This document shows positions 42,846 through 50,540 of a DNA stretch of 64,000 bases, piece by piece. The stretch spans positions 372,001 to 436,000 of the forward strand of contig NZ_CANKYM010000005.1 of the NCBI RefSeq assembly GCF_947488185.1. Reading direction: 5' to 3'. The position numbers were made by a program, and so were the translations under genes. Origin of the DNA: an uncultured Roseobacter sp. GTDB lineage: Bacteria > Pseudomonadota > Alphaproteobacteria > Rhodobacterales > Rhodobacteraceae. Below the pieces are notes generated by a model. It saw only the letters and a list, made by a program, of their open reading frames with translations, was not told the origin of the DNA and ran no database searches. Each line of letters begins with the position of its first letter. The first letter of the stretch is position 1.

Positions 42846-43129
42846 CTCATGTGCAGGTAGGTTGCCCTAAGCAACGCGGGCGGGCTTGAGGTAGCGCCAC
42901 TGGGAAGCCGCAAACCGTACTCTCTAGGAGGATCGAAGATCGTACCCCGAATCGTCTGTGTGATCAGAGCAATCTGGGCAAATTGTTCAAGTTCAGCCGC
43001 CGCCCTCAGCCCGATGTTCTGGATTGCGGCATCTTCAGCGTCTTCCGACACGCGCAAGTGCAACTTGAGCTGGTCCAGATCAAACGGCAGTGCGGCGTTT
43101 TCCTCTATCCGGTGGACAAGCATCTTCAT
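42827..43129 (-). CDS. Phage head-tail connector protein (phiE125 gp8 family), remnant
   Basis: A 100-residue protein starting MKMLVHRIEENAALPFDLDQ. It has the helical layout (LKLHLRVSEDAEDAAIQNIG; LRAAAELEQFAQIALITQTI) and following strands of gp6/gp8-like head-tail connectors that complete phage capsids. The normal family is longer (about 180-200), and here the C-terminal end runs into the integrase remnant, consistent with a deletion. Its start overlaps the preceding gene by ATGA. It is probably non-functional. Confidence 0.72.
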   Translation of the reverse strand: MKMLVHRIEENAALPFDLDQLKLHLRVSEDAEDAAIQNIGLRAAAELEQFAQIALITQTIRGTIFDPPREYGLRLPSGATSSPPALLRATYLHMRCGHVM

Positions 43130-43476
43130 GCTGAAATCTCCACTTCGCTGATGTGATTGCGGAAGGCCATTTGCTCCGCAGGCGGGAGAGCCTCGTAAGC
43201 CGCAAGGGCGTACGCCTTGCATTCTGCCCGGCTGGCAATGCTGGCCCACCAGCGCGCGTCGTTCATCGGTGTCAGGAGCGGATGCAGCGGGCTACCCGCT
43301 GCCGTCAGAGCTGTCTCGGCGACTGCTCGGGCGTCATCTTCGGAGAGCGAGGTCAGTGCAGCATACGCCAATCCACCGCGCTCTCGCGCGTCCAGTCGAA
43401 TTGCCGCAATGCCGGAAAGTTTAAGCCCGGCTTCAGAGCTGCCGACGGCCAGCGCATAGCCCACAACACGCGCCAT
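43126..43476 (-). CDS. Phage-associated hypothetical protein
   Basis: A 116-residue protein rich in Ala and Glu (SGIAAIRLDARERGG; MNDARWWASIASRAECKAY) with predicted helices throughout. I do not recognise the family. It sits inside the prophage remnant and overlaps the connector gene by ATGA, which points to a phage structural or packaging cluster. The open frame extends to 43584, but that part is compositionally different; the ATG at 43476 was chosen. Expression is doubtful. Confidence 0.5.
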   Translation of the reverse strand: MARVVGYALAVGSSEAGLKLSGIAAIRLDARERGGLAYAALTSLSEDDARAVAETALTAAGSPLHPLLTPMNDARWWASIASRAECKAYALAAYEALPPAEQMAFRNHISEVEISA

Positions 43477-43622
43477 GCGCTTATGGTCAGCTCTCACGTA
43501 CTTGGATGAATTTGGGAGCTTTTTACAACTTGCTGTTTTGTTCTGCCTTTGCTTGCGCGTGTTCTGGTCAGCGCTGGAAAACACATGGTTTTGAGGAATA
43601 AGCGAAATGTCCGATTTAAGCC

Positions 43623-43641
43623 GAAGCCTGCACTACTCTTC
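43623..43641. repeat. att-like direct repeat, right copy
   Basis: Second copy of GAAGCCTGCACT-NN-TCTTC. It marks the distal end of the prophage remnant, about 90 bp before the next chromosomal gene. Confidence 0.75.
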
Positions 43642-43729
43642 TCTCTCAATTCACTAGGTTTCGCCAAGCGTTAAGGGTTCCTCAACGCGCGATGGGTACA
43701 TTGGTATCAGAAGAATTCGAGGCCATGTC

Positions 43730-44155
43730 GTGACCAAAGCCGACATTCTGAAAAACTGGTACAAGGCCGTCTGGGAAGAGGGTCAGTTCGATGTTGTCGA
43801 CGACTATTTTGTGCAGGAGCCGCACGACCAGTACATCGTCCAGAACCTCGGAATTGAGCCATCTGAAATTCGCGAATGGGTCTCTGTGCTACGCAGTTTC
43901 GTGACCGATATCCGGGTCGACATGGTGCATTCCATTGAGGAAGGCGATTGGCTCAGCGCCATGCTGGAGATCAACTGCCGCACCGTCGCAACGCACAAAC
44001 CTGTCAAGGTCTATCAGCAGATCATGCTGCGGTTCGACGGTGATCGCAAAGCCGAAAGCTATCCCTGCTTTGACTTCATCCGCTTCTTTGAACAGCTCGG
44101 ACAATTGCCGGAAAACACCCATGCGCTGCTGCTGGGCGGCACCGTCCTGCGCTGA
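43730..44155 (+). CDS. SnoaL/NTF2-like protein (ester cyclase-like)
   Basis: A 141-residue SnoaL-like alpha+beta barrel protein with an opening ADILKNWYKAVWEEGQFDVVDDYF, typical of the family's first helices, and the MLRFDGDRKAESYPCFDFIRFFEQLGQLPE C-terminal pattern (quoted in part across the strands). The start is a GTG with GAGG seven bases upstream. It is the first intact chromosomal gene after the prophage remnant. Members range from polyketide cyclases to proteins of unknown role; no pathway can be assigned here. Confidence 0.72.
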   Translation: MTKADILKNWYKAVWEEGQFDVVDDYFVQEPHDQYIVQNLGIEPSEIREWVSVLRSFVTDIRVDMVHSIEEGDWLSAMLEINCRTVATHKPVKVYQQIMLRFDGDRKAESYPCFDFIRFFEQLGQLPENTHALLLGGTVLR

Positions 44156-44278
44156 AAAATCCGCATTGACCTGACATCTCGATCCATGGCACCCCTGCGA
44201 TATGGGGAGTTCGCGATCGCCCCGTGAGGCTCAGGCCCAAGTATCGCATCCTGTTGACGTACCAAAAGGATGCTTTTC

Positions 44279-45088
44279 ATGGCGCAATTCGCCTCTATTT
44301 CCCCGACCGCTCTCATGCGTCTCATCGGCACACCGCAGGCCCCTGTTGTGATCGACGTCTGCATCGATGACGATTTCCAGGATGACCCGTATCTGGTGCC
44401 CACGGCGCGGCGGTGTCCACACAAGGAGGTAGGCGCGCTGTCGCCGGATCTCATCGGCAAACGGGTGATTGTGATCTGTCAGAAAGGCCTCAAGCTCAGC
44501 CATGGGGCCGCCGCCGTCATGCGGGCGCGAGGCGTCTCCGCCGAAGTGCTTGAAGGCGGCAACCAGGGCTGGCAAGCTGCGGGGTTGCCACGGCTGCCCG
44601 CCGATGCTCTCCCCACGCGCATGCCCGGCAGTCGCTGGGTCACCCGCTGGCATCCCAAGATCGACCGCATCGCCTGCCCCTGGCTGATCCGCCGGTTTAT
44701 CGACCCGCAGGCCGAATTTCTCTTTGTGCCTCCGTCCGAGGTCACAGCCGTCGCCGAGAAATTCGAGGCCACCGCCTTCGACACCGTCGGCGCGCGCTGG
44801 AGCCATGACGGCCCGCGCTGCACCTTCGATATGATGTGCACTGGCTTCGGCCTGAGCACGCCCGCGCTGGAAAAGATGGCTGAGGTCATACGCGCAGCGG
44901 ACACCAATACGCTGTCGCAGGTGCCCGAGGCCGCTGGGCTGCTGGCCCTGTCCATCGGTCTGTCGCGCGGATTTCGCGATGATCTGGCGCAGCTGGAAGC
45001 GGGCATGGTGCTCTACGACGCGCTCTACCGCTGGGCGCGTGACGGCCAGAGCGAAACCCACGACTGGCAGCGAGAGGCGGCGCAATGA
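44279..45088 (+). CDS. chrB: ChrB-type chromate resistance protein with N-terminal rhodanese domain
   Basis: A 269-residue protein. Residues 1-105 form a rhodanese domain (VVIDVCIDDDF; active-site loop VICQKGLKLSHGAAAV with its Cys). Residues about 120-269 are the ChrB C-terminal domain (HPKIDRIACPWLIRRFIDP; HDGPRCTFDMMCTGFGL). ChrB proteins are needed for chromate-induced expression or detoxification with ChrA. AAAGGA lies eight bases before the ATG at 44279. The stop codon overlaps the chrA start (ATGA), so both are one translationally coupled operon. Confidence 0.9.
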   Translation: MAQFASISPTALMRLIGTPQAPVVIDVCIDDDFQDDPYLVPTARRCPHKEVGALSPDLIGKRVIVICQKGLKLSHGAAAVMRARGVSAEVLEGGNQGWQAAGLPRLPADALPTRMPGSRWVTRWHPKIDRIACPWLIRRFIDPQAEFLFVPPSEVTAVAEKFEATAFDTVGARWSHDGPRCTFDMMCTGFGLSTPALEKMAEVIRAADTNTLSQVPEAAGLLALSIGLSRGFRDDLAQLEAGMVLYDALYRWARDGQSETHDWQREAAQ

Positions 45089-46332
45089 CCCCGCCCGGCA
45101 CGGGCGCATTACTGCGCGTCTTCGGGCGCATCGGCCTGCTGTCCTTCGGTGGCCCTGCCGCACAGATCGCGCTGATGCATCGGGAGTTGGTTGAAGAGCG
45201 TGGCTGGCTGACCGAAGATGGATTCCTGCGGGCGCTGTCGCTGTGCATGCTGCTGCCGGGACCGGAAGCGATGCAGCTTGCAACCTACGCGGGGTGGCGA
45301 TTGCGCGGCACGCTTGGAGGCCTGATCGCAGGGCTTCTCTTCGTGCTGCCGGGCGCGCTGGTGATCCTGATGCTGGCGCTGGGGTACGCGCTCTATGGGC
45401 AAGTCCCCCTGGTGCAGGCGGCCTTTGCGGGCATCAAGGCCGCCGTCATCATCATCGTGCTGCAGGCCCTGCTTAAAGTGGCGCGCAAGGCCCTGACCAC
45501 AGGCAGCGCGATGGTGCTCGCCGGGGCCGCATTTCTGGCCCTCTTTGCCCTCGGCCTGCCCTTTCCCCTGATCATCCTGCTTGCGGCCCTCTACGGTGCC
45601 GCGACGCAAAACGGCACACCACCCGAGACAGAGGCGGTACCCTCCACACGGCCGCGCAGCCTGCAAACCGTCGCTATCTGGGGCACCCTCTGGGCGTTGC
45701 CGGTGCTGGCGGTCTGGATCGCGGATCAGACATTCCTGACGCAGATCGCGCTCTTTTTCTCGAAACTGGCCGTGGTGACCTTTGGCGGGGCCTATGCGGT
45801 GCTGGCCTATATGACGCAGACCGTGGTGCAGGACTACGGCTGGATCACCACACCGCAGATGATCGACGCGCTCGGGCTTGCCGAAACGACACCCGGTCCG
45901 CTGATTCTGGTGACCGAATTCGTGGCGCTGCTGGCGGGATATGCCCAAGGCGGGATCGGCATGGCCATCGCCGCCGGAGCCTTGACGCTCTGGGTCACCT
46001 TCACACCCTGCTTTTTGTGGATTTTTCTCGCGAGCCCCTACCTCGACCTGATCTCAACCAAACCCCGCCTCTCCGCAGCCCTCGCCGCCATCACCGCCGC
46101 CGTCGTTGGGGTAATCCTGAACCTCGCGATCTGGTTTGCGATGCACGTGCTGTTTGAGCGGGTCGGAACGTCGGACTGGCATGCCGCCCAGGTGCCGGAA
46201 ATCGCCTCCCTGAACATCTCTGCCCTGATCCTGACCATCCTCGCGGCAGGGCTGCTCCTGGGTCTCAAGCGCGGAATGGTCGAAACGCTGGCACTCATGG
46301 CGCTGGCAGGCCTTCTTTTCAGCGCTTTCTGA
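45085..46332 (+). CDS. chrA: Chromate transporter ChrA
   Basis: A 415-residue inner-membrane exporter of the CHR family in the long, two-domain form. Each half starts with the family signature: FGRIGLLSFGGPAAQIALMH (about residues 13-32) and KLAVVTFGGAYAVLAYMTQ (about 228-246). LLPGPEAMQLATYAGW and ETTPGPLILVTEFV are the corresponding second motifs. ChrA exports chromate, driven by proton motive force. It is coupled to the rhodanese-ChrB gene. Confidence 0.94.
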   Translation: MTPPGTGALLRVFGRIGLLSFGGPAAQIALMHRELVEERGWLTEDGFLRALSLCMLLPGPEAMQLATYAGWRLRGTLGGLIAGLLFVLPGALVILMLALGYALYGQVPLVQAAFAGIKAAVIIIVLQALLKVARKALTTGSAMVLAGAAFLALFALGLPFPLIILLAALYGAATQNGTPPETEAVPSTRPRSLQTVAIWGTLWALPVLAVWIADQTFLTQIALFFSKLAVVTFGGAYAVLAYMTQTVVQDYGWITTPQMIDALGLAETTPGPLILVTEFVALLAGYAQGGIGMAIAAGALTLWVTFTPCFLWIFLASPYLDLISTKPRLSAALAAITAAVVGVILNLAIWFAMHVLFERVGTSDWHAAQVPEIASLNISALILTILAAGLLLGLKRGMVETLALMALAGLLFSAF

Positions 46333-46423
46333 GTGGCGCCCTAATTCCGCATGCACCCTCTTTCCTCTGCGCGGGAATCGGCTATGATTTAAGTTAACAT
46401 CCCGTACAGCTCAGAGGATCACG

Positions 46424-46933
46424 ATGGGCCGCAGCATTGATTATGGCAACCTGATGCATGAGGCCATGCGTGGCCTCATCCGTAAAGTGCTGCAAGATGT
46501 GTCTGACAACGGCTTGCCCGGCGCGCACCATTTCTTCATCACCTTCGACACCAGCCATCCAGATGCGGAACTGGCCGACTGGCTGTCGGATCGCTACCCC
46601 GGTGAGATGACCGTGGTGATGCAGCACTGGTATGACAAGCTGGACGTGGCCGACGACGGGTTTTCCGTCACGCTGAACTTCGGAGATGCGCCGGAGCCGC
46701 TTTATATCCCCTATGACGCGATCAAGACCTTTGTTGATCCGTCGGTCGAGTTTGGCCTGCGTTTCGAGACCCAGGGCGAGGAGGAGGACGCACCCTCTGC
46801 GCCCGATCTGGCCGCAGCTCCCTTGCCTGCCGTCAAGCCGGACGACAAGCTGCCAGTGAAAGCTGACGAAGAAAAAATCGAGAAGAAACCGCAGGATGCG
46901 GAGATTGTCTCGCTCGACAGCTTCCGCAAATAA
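46424..46933 (+). CDS. sspB: SspB (alpha type), ClpXP adaptor
   Basis: A 169-residue protein of the stringent starvation protein B family. The first 115 residues form the substrate-binding beta fold (HHFFITFDTSHPDAELADWL, LNFGDAPEPLYIPYDAIKTF). An acidic, Pro/Lys-rich linker leads to a C-terminal IVSLDSFRK tail, the ClpX-binding module. In alphaproteobacteria SspB delivers ssrA-tagged proteins to ClpXP; the tmRNA gene lies 4.4 kb upstream. GAGGA precedes the ATG by seven bases. It appears monocistronic. Confidence 0.92.
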   Translation: MGRSIDYGNLMHEAMRGLIRKVLQDVSDNGLPGAHHFFITFDTSHPDAELADWLSDRYPGEMTVVMQHWYDKLDVADDGFSVTLNFGDAPEPLYIPYDAIKTFVDPSVEFGLRFETQGEEEDAPSAPDLAAAPLPAVKPDDKLPVKADEEKIEKKPQDAEIVSLDSFRK

Positions 46934-46936
46934 GCG

Positions 46937-47491
46937 CTACTGCTTTTCCAGAAACGTGGACACGGTGCGCTGGATTTCTCCATTCCGCACGCTTTTGTAG
47001 TCGAGATCGAGCCCGCCAACCGCCAGCGTACGGTTGAATTGCTGGATCTCATAGCCGCCGTCGTCTGCGACGAAAAGCGAATAGACGCTCAGCGTGTCCC
47101 CGTCGATCCGGCTCCAGACATAAGGCTCGCCCTTCATCGGATCCAGCTGCACGTCGTGGCCGAAGACATTGCGCTTCATGGCGGAGGCATAGACGTCACC
47201 GCGATCCGACGGCACGAATTCGATCTTGTAGGACTTGTCCTTGGTGGAGCCGTCGGGCCGGTATGTCGTGGAGGTCCAGGCGACAGAGAAACCCGCCTTG
47301 GTTTCCGAGATTTCGACGCTCATATCGCGCTTTTGCGAGCTGCCGTCCGCCAGGGAGACTTTGGCAGAGCCATAGTAGCTGCCGACAAACCGTTCGATGT
47401 CGGCCTGTGCAGTCACCGCCATGCTGAGCAGGACCAAGGCTGCCAGGAACCGCGCACAAAGCCACAAAGACGGTTGGTACACAGCTCTCAT
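46937..47491 (-). CDS. Secreted protein of unknown function
   Basis: A 184-residue protein with a signal peptide (MRAVYQPSLWLCARFLAALV start, cleavage near AQA, residue 30). The mature part is beta-rich (YGSAKVSLADGSSQKRDMSV; SRIDGDTLSVYSLFVADDGG) and may be a lipocalin-like or DUF-type periplasmic barrel. No known family was recognised. The ATG at 47491 has AAAGGA eight bases upstream; 12 upstream codons are open but lack a signal-peptide start. It is convergent with sspB, separated by three bases. Confidence 0.75.
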   Translation of the reverse strand: MRAVYQPSLWLCARFLAALVLLSMAVTAQADIERFVGSYYGSAKVSLADGSSQKRDMSVEISETKAGFSVAWTSTTYRPDGSTKDKSYKIEFVPSDRGDVYASAMKRNVFGHDVQLDPMKGEPYVWSRIDGDTLSVYSLFVADDGGYEIQQFNRTLAVGGLDLDYKSVRNGEIQRTVSTFLEKQ

Positions 47492-47716
47492 CAGGATAGT
47501 CCTTTTGCCAACGCACAGCGACGACACGGCAGAAACGCCGCGACTTCCCCTTGATAGATAACATTCTTCTGCGCCTATTCAACGGCCATCGGCGCCGGGC
47601 GAGCGGTAAAGCGATCACAAGAATTTGCGCAAGCCCCCCCTGCCGCGGCATCTGCCCGTTGCACCGCGCCACCGGCAAGGCTACACCGCATGTAGCGTAA
47701 TTTCAGGGAAGACATC

Positions 47717-49108
47717 ATGACGCAGACCCGCACAGAAACCGACAGTTTTGGCCCTTTGGAGGTACCTGCCGACAAATACTGGGGTGCACAGACGCAGCGG
47801 TCGATCATGAATTTTCCCATCGGGTGGGAGAAACAGCCCGTCGCCGTGGTGCGCGCGCTGGGGGTGATCAAAAAAGCCTGCGCGCAGGCCAATATCGAGC
47901 TGGGCAAGCTGGATGCGGAGCGGGGCAACGCCATTGTTCAGGCCGCAGGCGAAGTGGTTGAGGGCAAATTCGACGACAACTTCCCGCTGGTGGTCTGGCA
48001 GACGGGCTCGGGCACGCAGTCGAACATGAATGCCAATGAGGTGATCGCCAACCGCGCCATCGAAATTCTAGGCGGGCAGATCGGCTCCAAGGACCCGGTA
48101 CATCCCAACGATCACTGCAACATGGGGCAATCCTCCAACGACACCTTCCCCACCGCCATGCATATCTCCACCGCGATGACCGCGCGGGACGTGCTGCTGC
48201 CGGGGCTGGAAAAGCTGCACGGTGCCTTGCAGGCCAAGGTCGAGGAATTTGATGGCATCATCAAGATCGGCCGCACCCATACGCAGGACGCGACGCCGCT
48301 GACGCTGAGCCAGGAGTTTTCCGGCTATACCCATCAGGTTGCCATGGGCATTCAGCGGGTGAAAGACGCGCTGGGTCGCATTTACGAGTTGGCACAGGGC
48401 GGCACCGCCGTGGGCACCGGGCTGAACACCACCAAGGGCTGGGACGTGACTGTTGCCAAAAACATGGCCGAGATCACCGGCCTGCCCTTCGTGACCGCGC
48501 CGAATAAATTCGAAGCGCTGGCCGCTCATGACGCGATGGTGGAGATTTCCGGCGCGTTGAAGGTTGTAGCCGCCTCGCTCTTCAAAATCGCCAATGACAT
48601 TCGCCTTCTGGGTTCCGGCCCCCGCTGCGGTCTGGGCGAGTTGGTGTTGCCGGAAAACGAGCCAGGGTCTTCCATCATGCCGGGCAAGGTGAACCCGACC
48701 CAGTGCGAGGCGCTCACCCAGGTCTGCGCCCATGTCTTCGGCAACGACGCGGCGGTGGGTTTTGCCGGCTCACAGGGGCATTTTGAACTCAACGTCTACA
48801 AGCCGATGATGGCCTATAACGTGCTGCAATCCATGCAGTTGCTGGGCGATGCGGCCTCGGCCTTCACCGACAACCTGGTGGTGGGTCTCAAGGCCGATGC
48901 GGACCGGATCGAAAAGTTGATGCGCGAAAGCCTGATGCTCGTGACCGCGCTGGCGCCGGAAATCGGCTATGACAATGCCACCAAGGTCGCCAAGACCGCG
49001 CATAAGAACGGCACGACCCTCAAGGAAGAAGCGATTGCGCTTGGCTTTGTGGACGCGGAAACCTTCGAGCGCGTGGTGCGTCCGGAAAACATGATTGGCC
49101 CGAAATGA
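47717..49108 (+). CDS. fumC: Class II fumarate hydratase
   Basis: A 463-residue iron-independent fumarase of the TCA cycle that interconverts fumarate and malate. The superfamily signature GSSIMPGKVNPTQCEA is at about residues 318-333, and TGSGTQSNMNANEV (about 97-110) and GRTHTQDATPLTLSQEF (about 185-201, catalytic His) are intact. It is full length. GGGAAG lies eight bases before the ATG. The stop overlaps the DUF4169 gene (ATGA), giving a three-gene operon with a ribbon-helix-helix gene. Confidence 0.96.
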   Translation: MTQTRTETDSFGPLEVPADKYWGAQTQRSIMNFPIGWEKQPVAVVRALGVIKKACAQANIELGKLDAERGNAIVQAAGEVVEGKFDDNFPLVVWQTGSGTQSNMNANEVIANRAIEILGGQIGSKDPVHPNDHCNMGQSSNDTFPTAMHISTAMTARDVLLPGLEKLHGALQAKVEEFDGIIKIGRTHTQDATPLTLSQEFSGYTHQVAMGIQRVKDALGRIYELAQGGTAVGTGLNTTKGWDVTVAKNMAEITGLPFVTAPNKFEALAAHDAMVEISGALKVVAASLFKIANDIRLLGSGPRCGLGELVLPENEPGSSIMPGKVNPTQCEALTQVCAHVFGNDAAVGFAGSQGHFELNVYKPMMAYNVLQSMQLLGDAASAFTDNLVVGLKADADRIEKLMRESLMLVTALAPEIGYDNATKVAKTAHKNGTTLKEEAIALGFVDAETFERVVRPENMIGPK

Positions 49109-49281
49109 GCACCCCCGTGAACCTCAACAAGGTGCGCAAAGAGCGCAACCGGGCCTCCCGCAAGGCCCGTGCGGATGAAAATGCGGTCAATTTCGGTCAG
49201 ACCAAGGCGCAGAAAGACCTGCTCAAGGCCAAGGCCGAAAAGATCGCGCGCAATCTGGAAGCCCACAAGCGCGAGACATGA
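49105..49281 (+). CDS. DUF4169 family small protein
   Basis: A 58-residue, strongly basic, helical protein (MSTPVNLNKVRKERNRASRK opening, then NFGQTKAQKDLLKAKAEKIA). It overlaps fumC at its start (ATGA) and the ribbon-helix-helix gene at its end (ATGA). DUF4169 proteins are found next to fumC in many Rhodobacterales, and their role is unknown. The charge pattern suggests nucleic-acid or acidic-protein binding. Confidence 0.85.
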   Translation: MSTPVNLNKVRKERNRASRKARADENAVNFGQTKAQKDLLKAKAEKIARNLEAHKRET

Positions 49282-49520
49282 GCGGACGGCCCGTCAAGCA
49301 TTCGGTGACCCTGAAAGGCCACCGCACATCGATTTCTCTGGAAGAGGAATTTTGGCGGGCCTTGCGCGCAATCGCAGAGCGGAAATCGCAGCCAATCAAT
49401 GCCTTGGTGGCCGATATCGATGTAGATCGCGGGGCCGATATGGGGCTGGCCTCCGCAATCCGTGTTTTTGTGTTGCGCGATTTGCAAGACCGCGCCGCAG
49501 AGGCGCAGACCAAACCCTGA
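49278..49520 (+). CDS. Ribbon-helix-helix domain protein
   Basis: An 80-residue protein with a ribbon-helix-helix fold (about residues 8-60): the strand KHSVTLKGHRTSISL, then helices EEFWRALRAIAERKSQPINA and a second helix ending VFVLRDLQDR. Such proteins are DNA-binding dimers or antitoxin-like regulators. No toxin gene is adjacent, so a stand-alone regulator is more likely. It is the last gene of the fumC operon. Confidence 0.82.
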   Translation: MSGRPVKHSVTLKGHRTSISLEEEFWRALRAIAERKSQPINALVADIDVDRGADMGLASAIRVFVLRDLQDRAAEAQTKP

Positions 49521-49535
49521 CCCAAAGGGGTCAGG
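49516..49535 (+). terminator. Hairpin at the end of the fumC operon
   Basis: CCTGACCC (49516-49523) pairs with GGGTCAGG (49528-49535) around a four-base loop, followed by CTTATTTA. The stem overlaps the last stop codon. The T-run is interrupted, so termination may be moderate. Confidence 0.6.
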
Positions 49536-49580
49536 CTTATTTACTGCGCGGTCGCCAGATCGACCCCCTAAGCGATCCGG

Positions 49581-50471
49581 TCAGATGGACGCCCGATAGA
49601 TCTTGTCGATGTTGCTGCCGAGCGCGGCGTTGAATTCGGCATCGAACATCTTCACGTTCAGCCCTTCGGTCAGCGCCCGGCTAAAGCTGGCAATCATGCT
49701 CGTGCATTGCGTCAGACGTTGACAGGCCTCATCGGTCGAATAGCCCCCCGACAGCGCCACCACTCGCAGGACCCGCGGATGCGCGGCCAATTTGTCATAG
49801 CGCCAGGGCTCGTTCGGCAGGGTCAGTTTCAGCATGACATCCACGCCTTCGTCGAGCGTGTCGAGGTGCTTGGCGATCTCGGCCTCCAGCAGAACCTCGG
49901 CCTCCCCCTTGGTCTCGGAGTGAATGTTCACCTCCGGCTCCAAGATCGGCACCAGACCCGCGGCGATGACGGTGCGTGCCACCTCGAATTGCTGCGCCAC
50001 ATTCTCGGCGATGCCCTTCTCGTTCGCTTCATGGATGACCGAGCGTTCCTTGGTGCCGAAAATCCCCTTGGATTTCGCGACCTTCAGGGTTTCTTCCAGA
50101 CCGGGCATGGGTTTGAGCAGTTGCACGCCATCCGCCTGATCTTCCAGCCCCTTGTCGATCTTGAGAAACGGCACCACACCCCGGTCCCGCCAGAGCAGTT
50201 CGGCGACGGGCGTGTCATTGATCGTGTCATGCATCGTGCGCTCAAACAGGATCGCGCCGATAACCTTATCCTTGGTGAAATCATCTGCCAGAATGATCCG
50301 CGCGCGCATGTCGTGCATAGCCCGGAACATCTCTTCGTCGCCTGAATAATCCGAGGGCTGAACGCCGTAGAGGCCAAGCGCCTTTGGGGTGGACCCCCCC
50401 GATTGATCGAGGGCGGCGATAAAACCTGCCCCTGATTTCATTTGCGCACGCATCACGTTTTGGTCTGACAT
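49581..50471 (-). CDS. fda: Class I fructose-bisphosphate aldolase
   Basis: A 296-residue class I (Schiff-base) aldolase that splits or forms fructose 1,6-bisphosphate. AALDQSGGSTPKALGLYG (about residues 19-36) is the N-terminal signature. The lysine pair is in VPFLKIDKGL (about 100) and the Schiff-base Lys in DVMLKLTLP (about 216); EPEVNIH and VALSGGYS line the active site. The length is typical of bacterial Fda. It is a single-gene unit between fumC's operon (convergent) and the P450 pair. Confidence 0.92.
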   Translation of the reverse strand: MSDQNVMRAQMKSGAGFIAALDQSGGSTPKALGLYGVQPSDYSGDEEMFRAMHDMRARIILADDFTKDKVIGAILFERTMHDTINDTPVAELLWRDRGVVPFLKIDKGLEDQADGVQLLKPMPGLEETLKVAKSKGIFGTKERSVIHEANEKGIAENVAQQFEVARTVIAAGLVPILEPEVNIHSETKGEAEVLLEAEIAKHLDTLDEGVDVMLKLTLPNEPWRYDKLAAHPRVLRVVALSGGYSTDEACQRLTQCTSMIASFSRALTEGLNVKMFDAEFNAALGSNIDKIYRASI

Positions 50472-50540
50472 GATCGAAATTTCCTTCTGATTCCGCCCCT
50501 TGGCCTTTCCATAGAACAGACCGGCGCGGGATGGTACATG

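Larger units (their letters stand above)
42055..43641. mobile_element. Prophage remnant integrated at the ssrA 3' end
   Basis: A 1.6 kb element bounded by direct repeats, GAAGCCTGCACT at 42055-42066 (inside ssrA) and 43623-43634, each followed two bases later by TCTTC. It contains a broken integrase next to ssrA and two phage-type genes. tmRNA genes are classic integration sites for tyrosine integrases. A large internal deletion has joined a structural-gene end to the middle of the integrase. Confidence 0.8.

Noticed and set aside
49278..49520. Ribbon-helix-helix protein as antitoxin of a toxin-antitoxin pair
   Set aside because: No toxin-like gene is adjacent; the neighbours are fumC and DUF4169.
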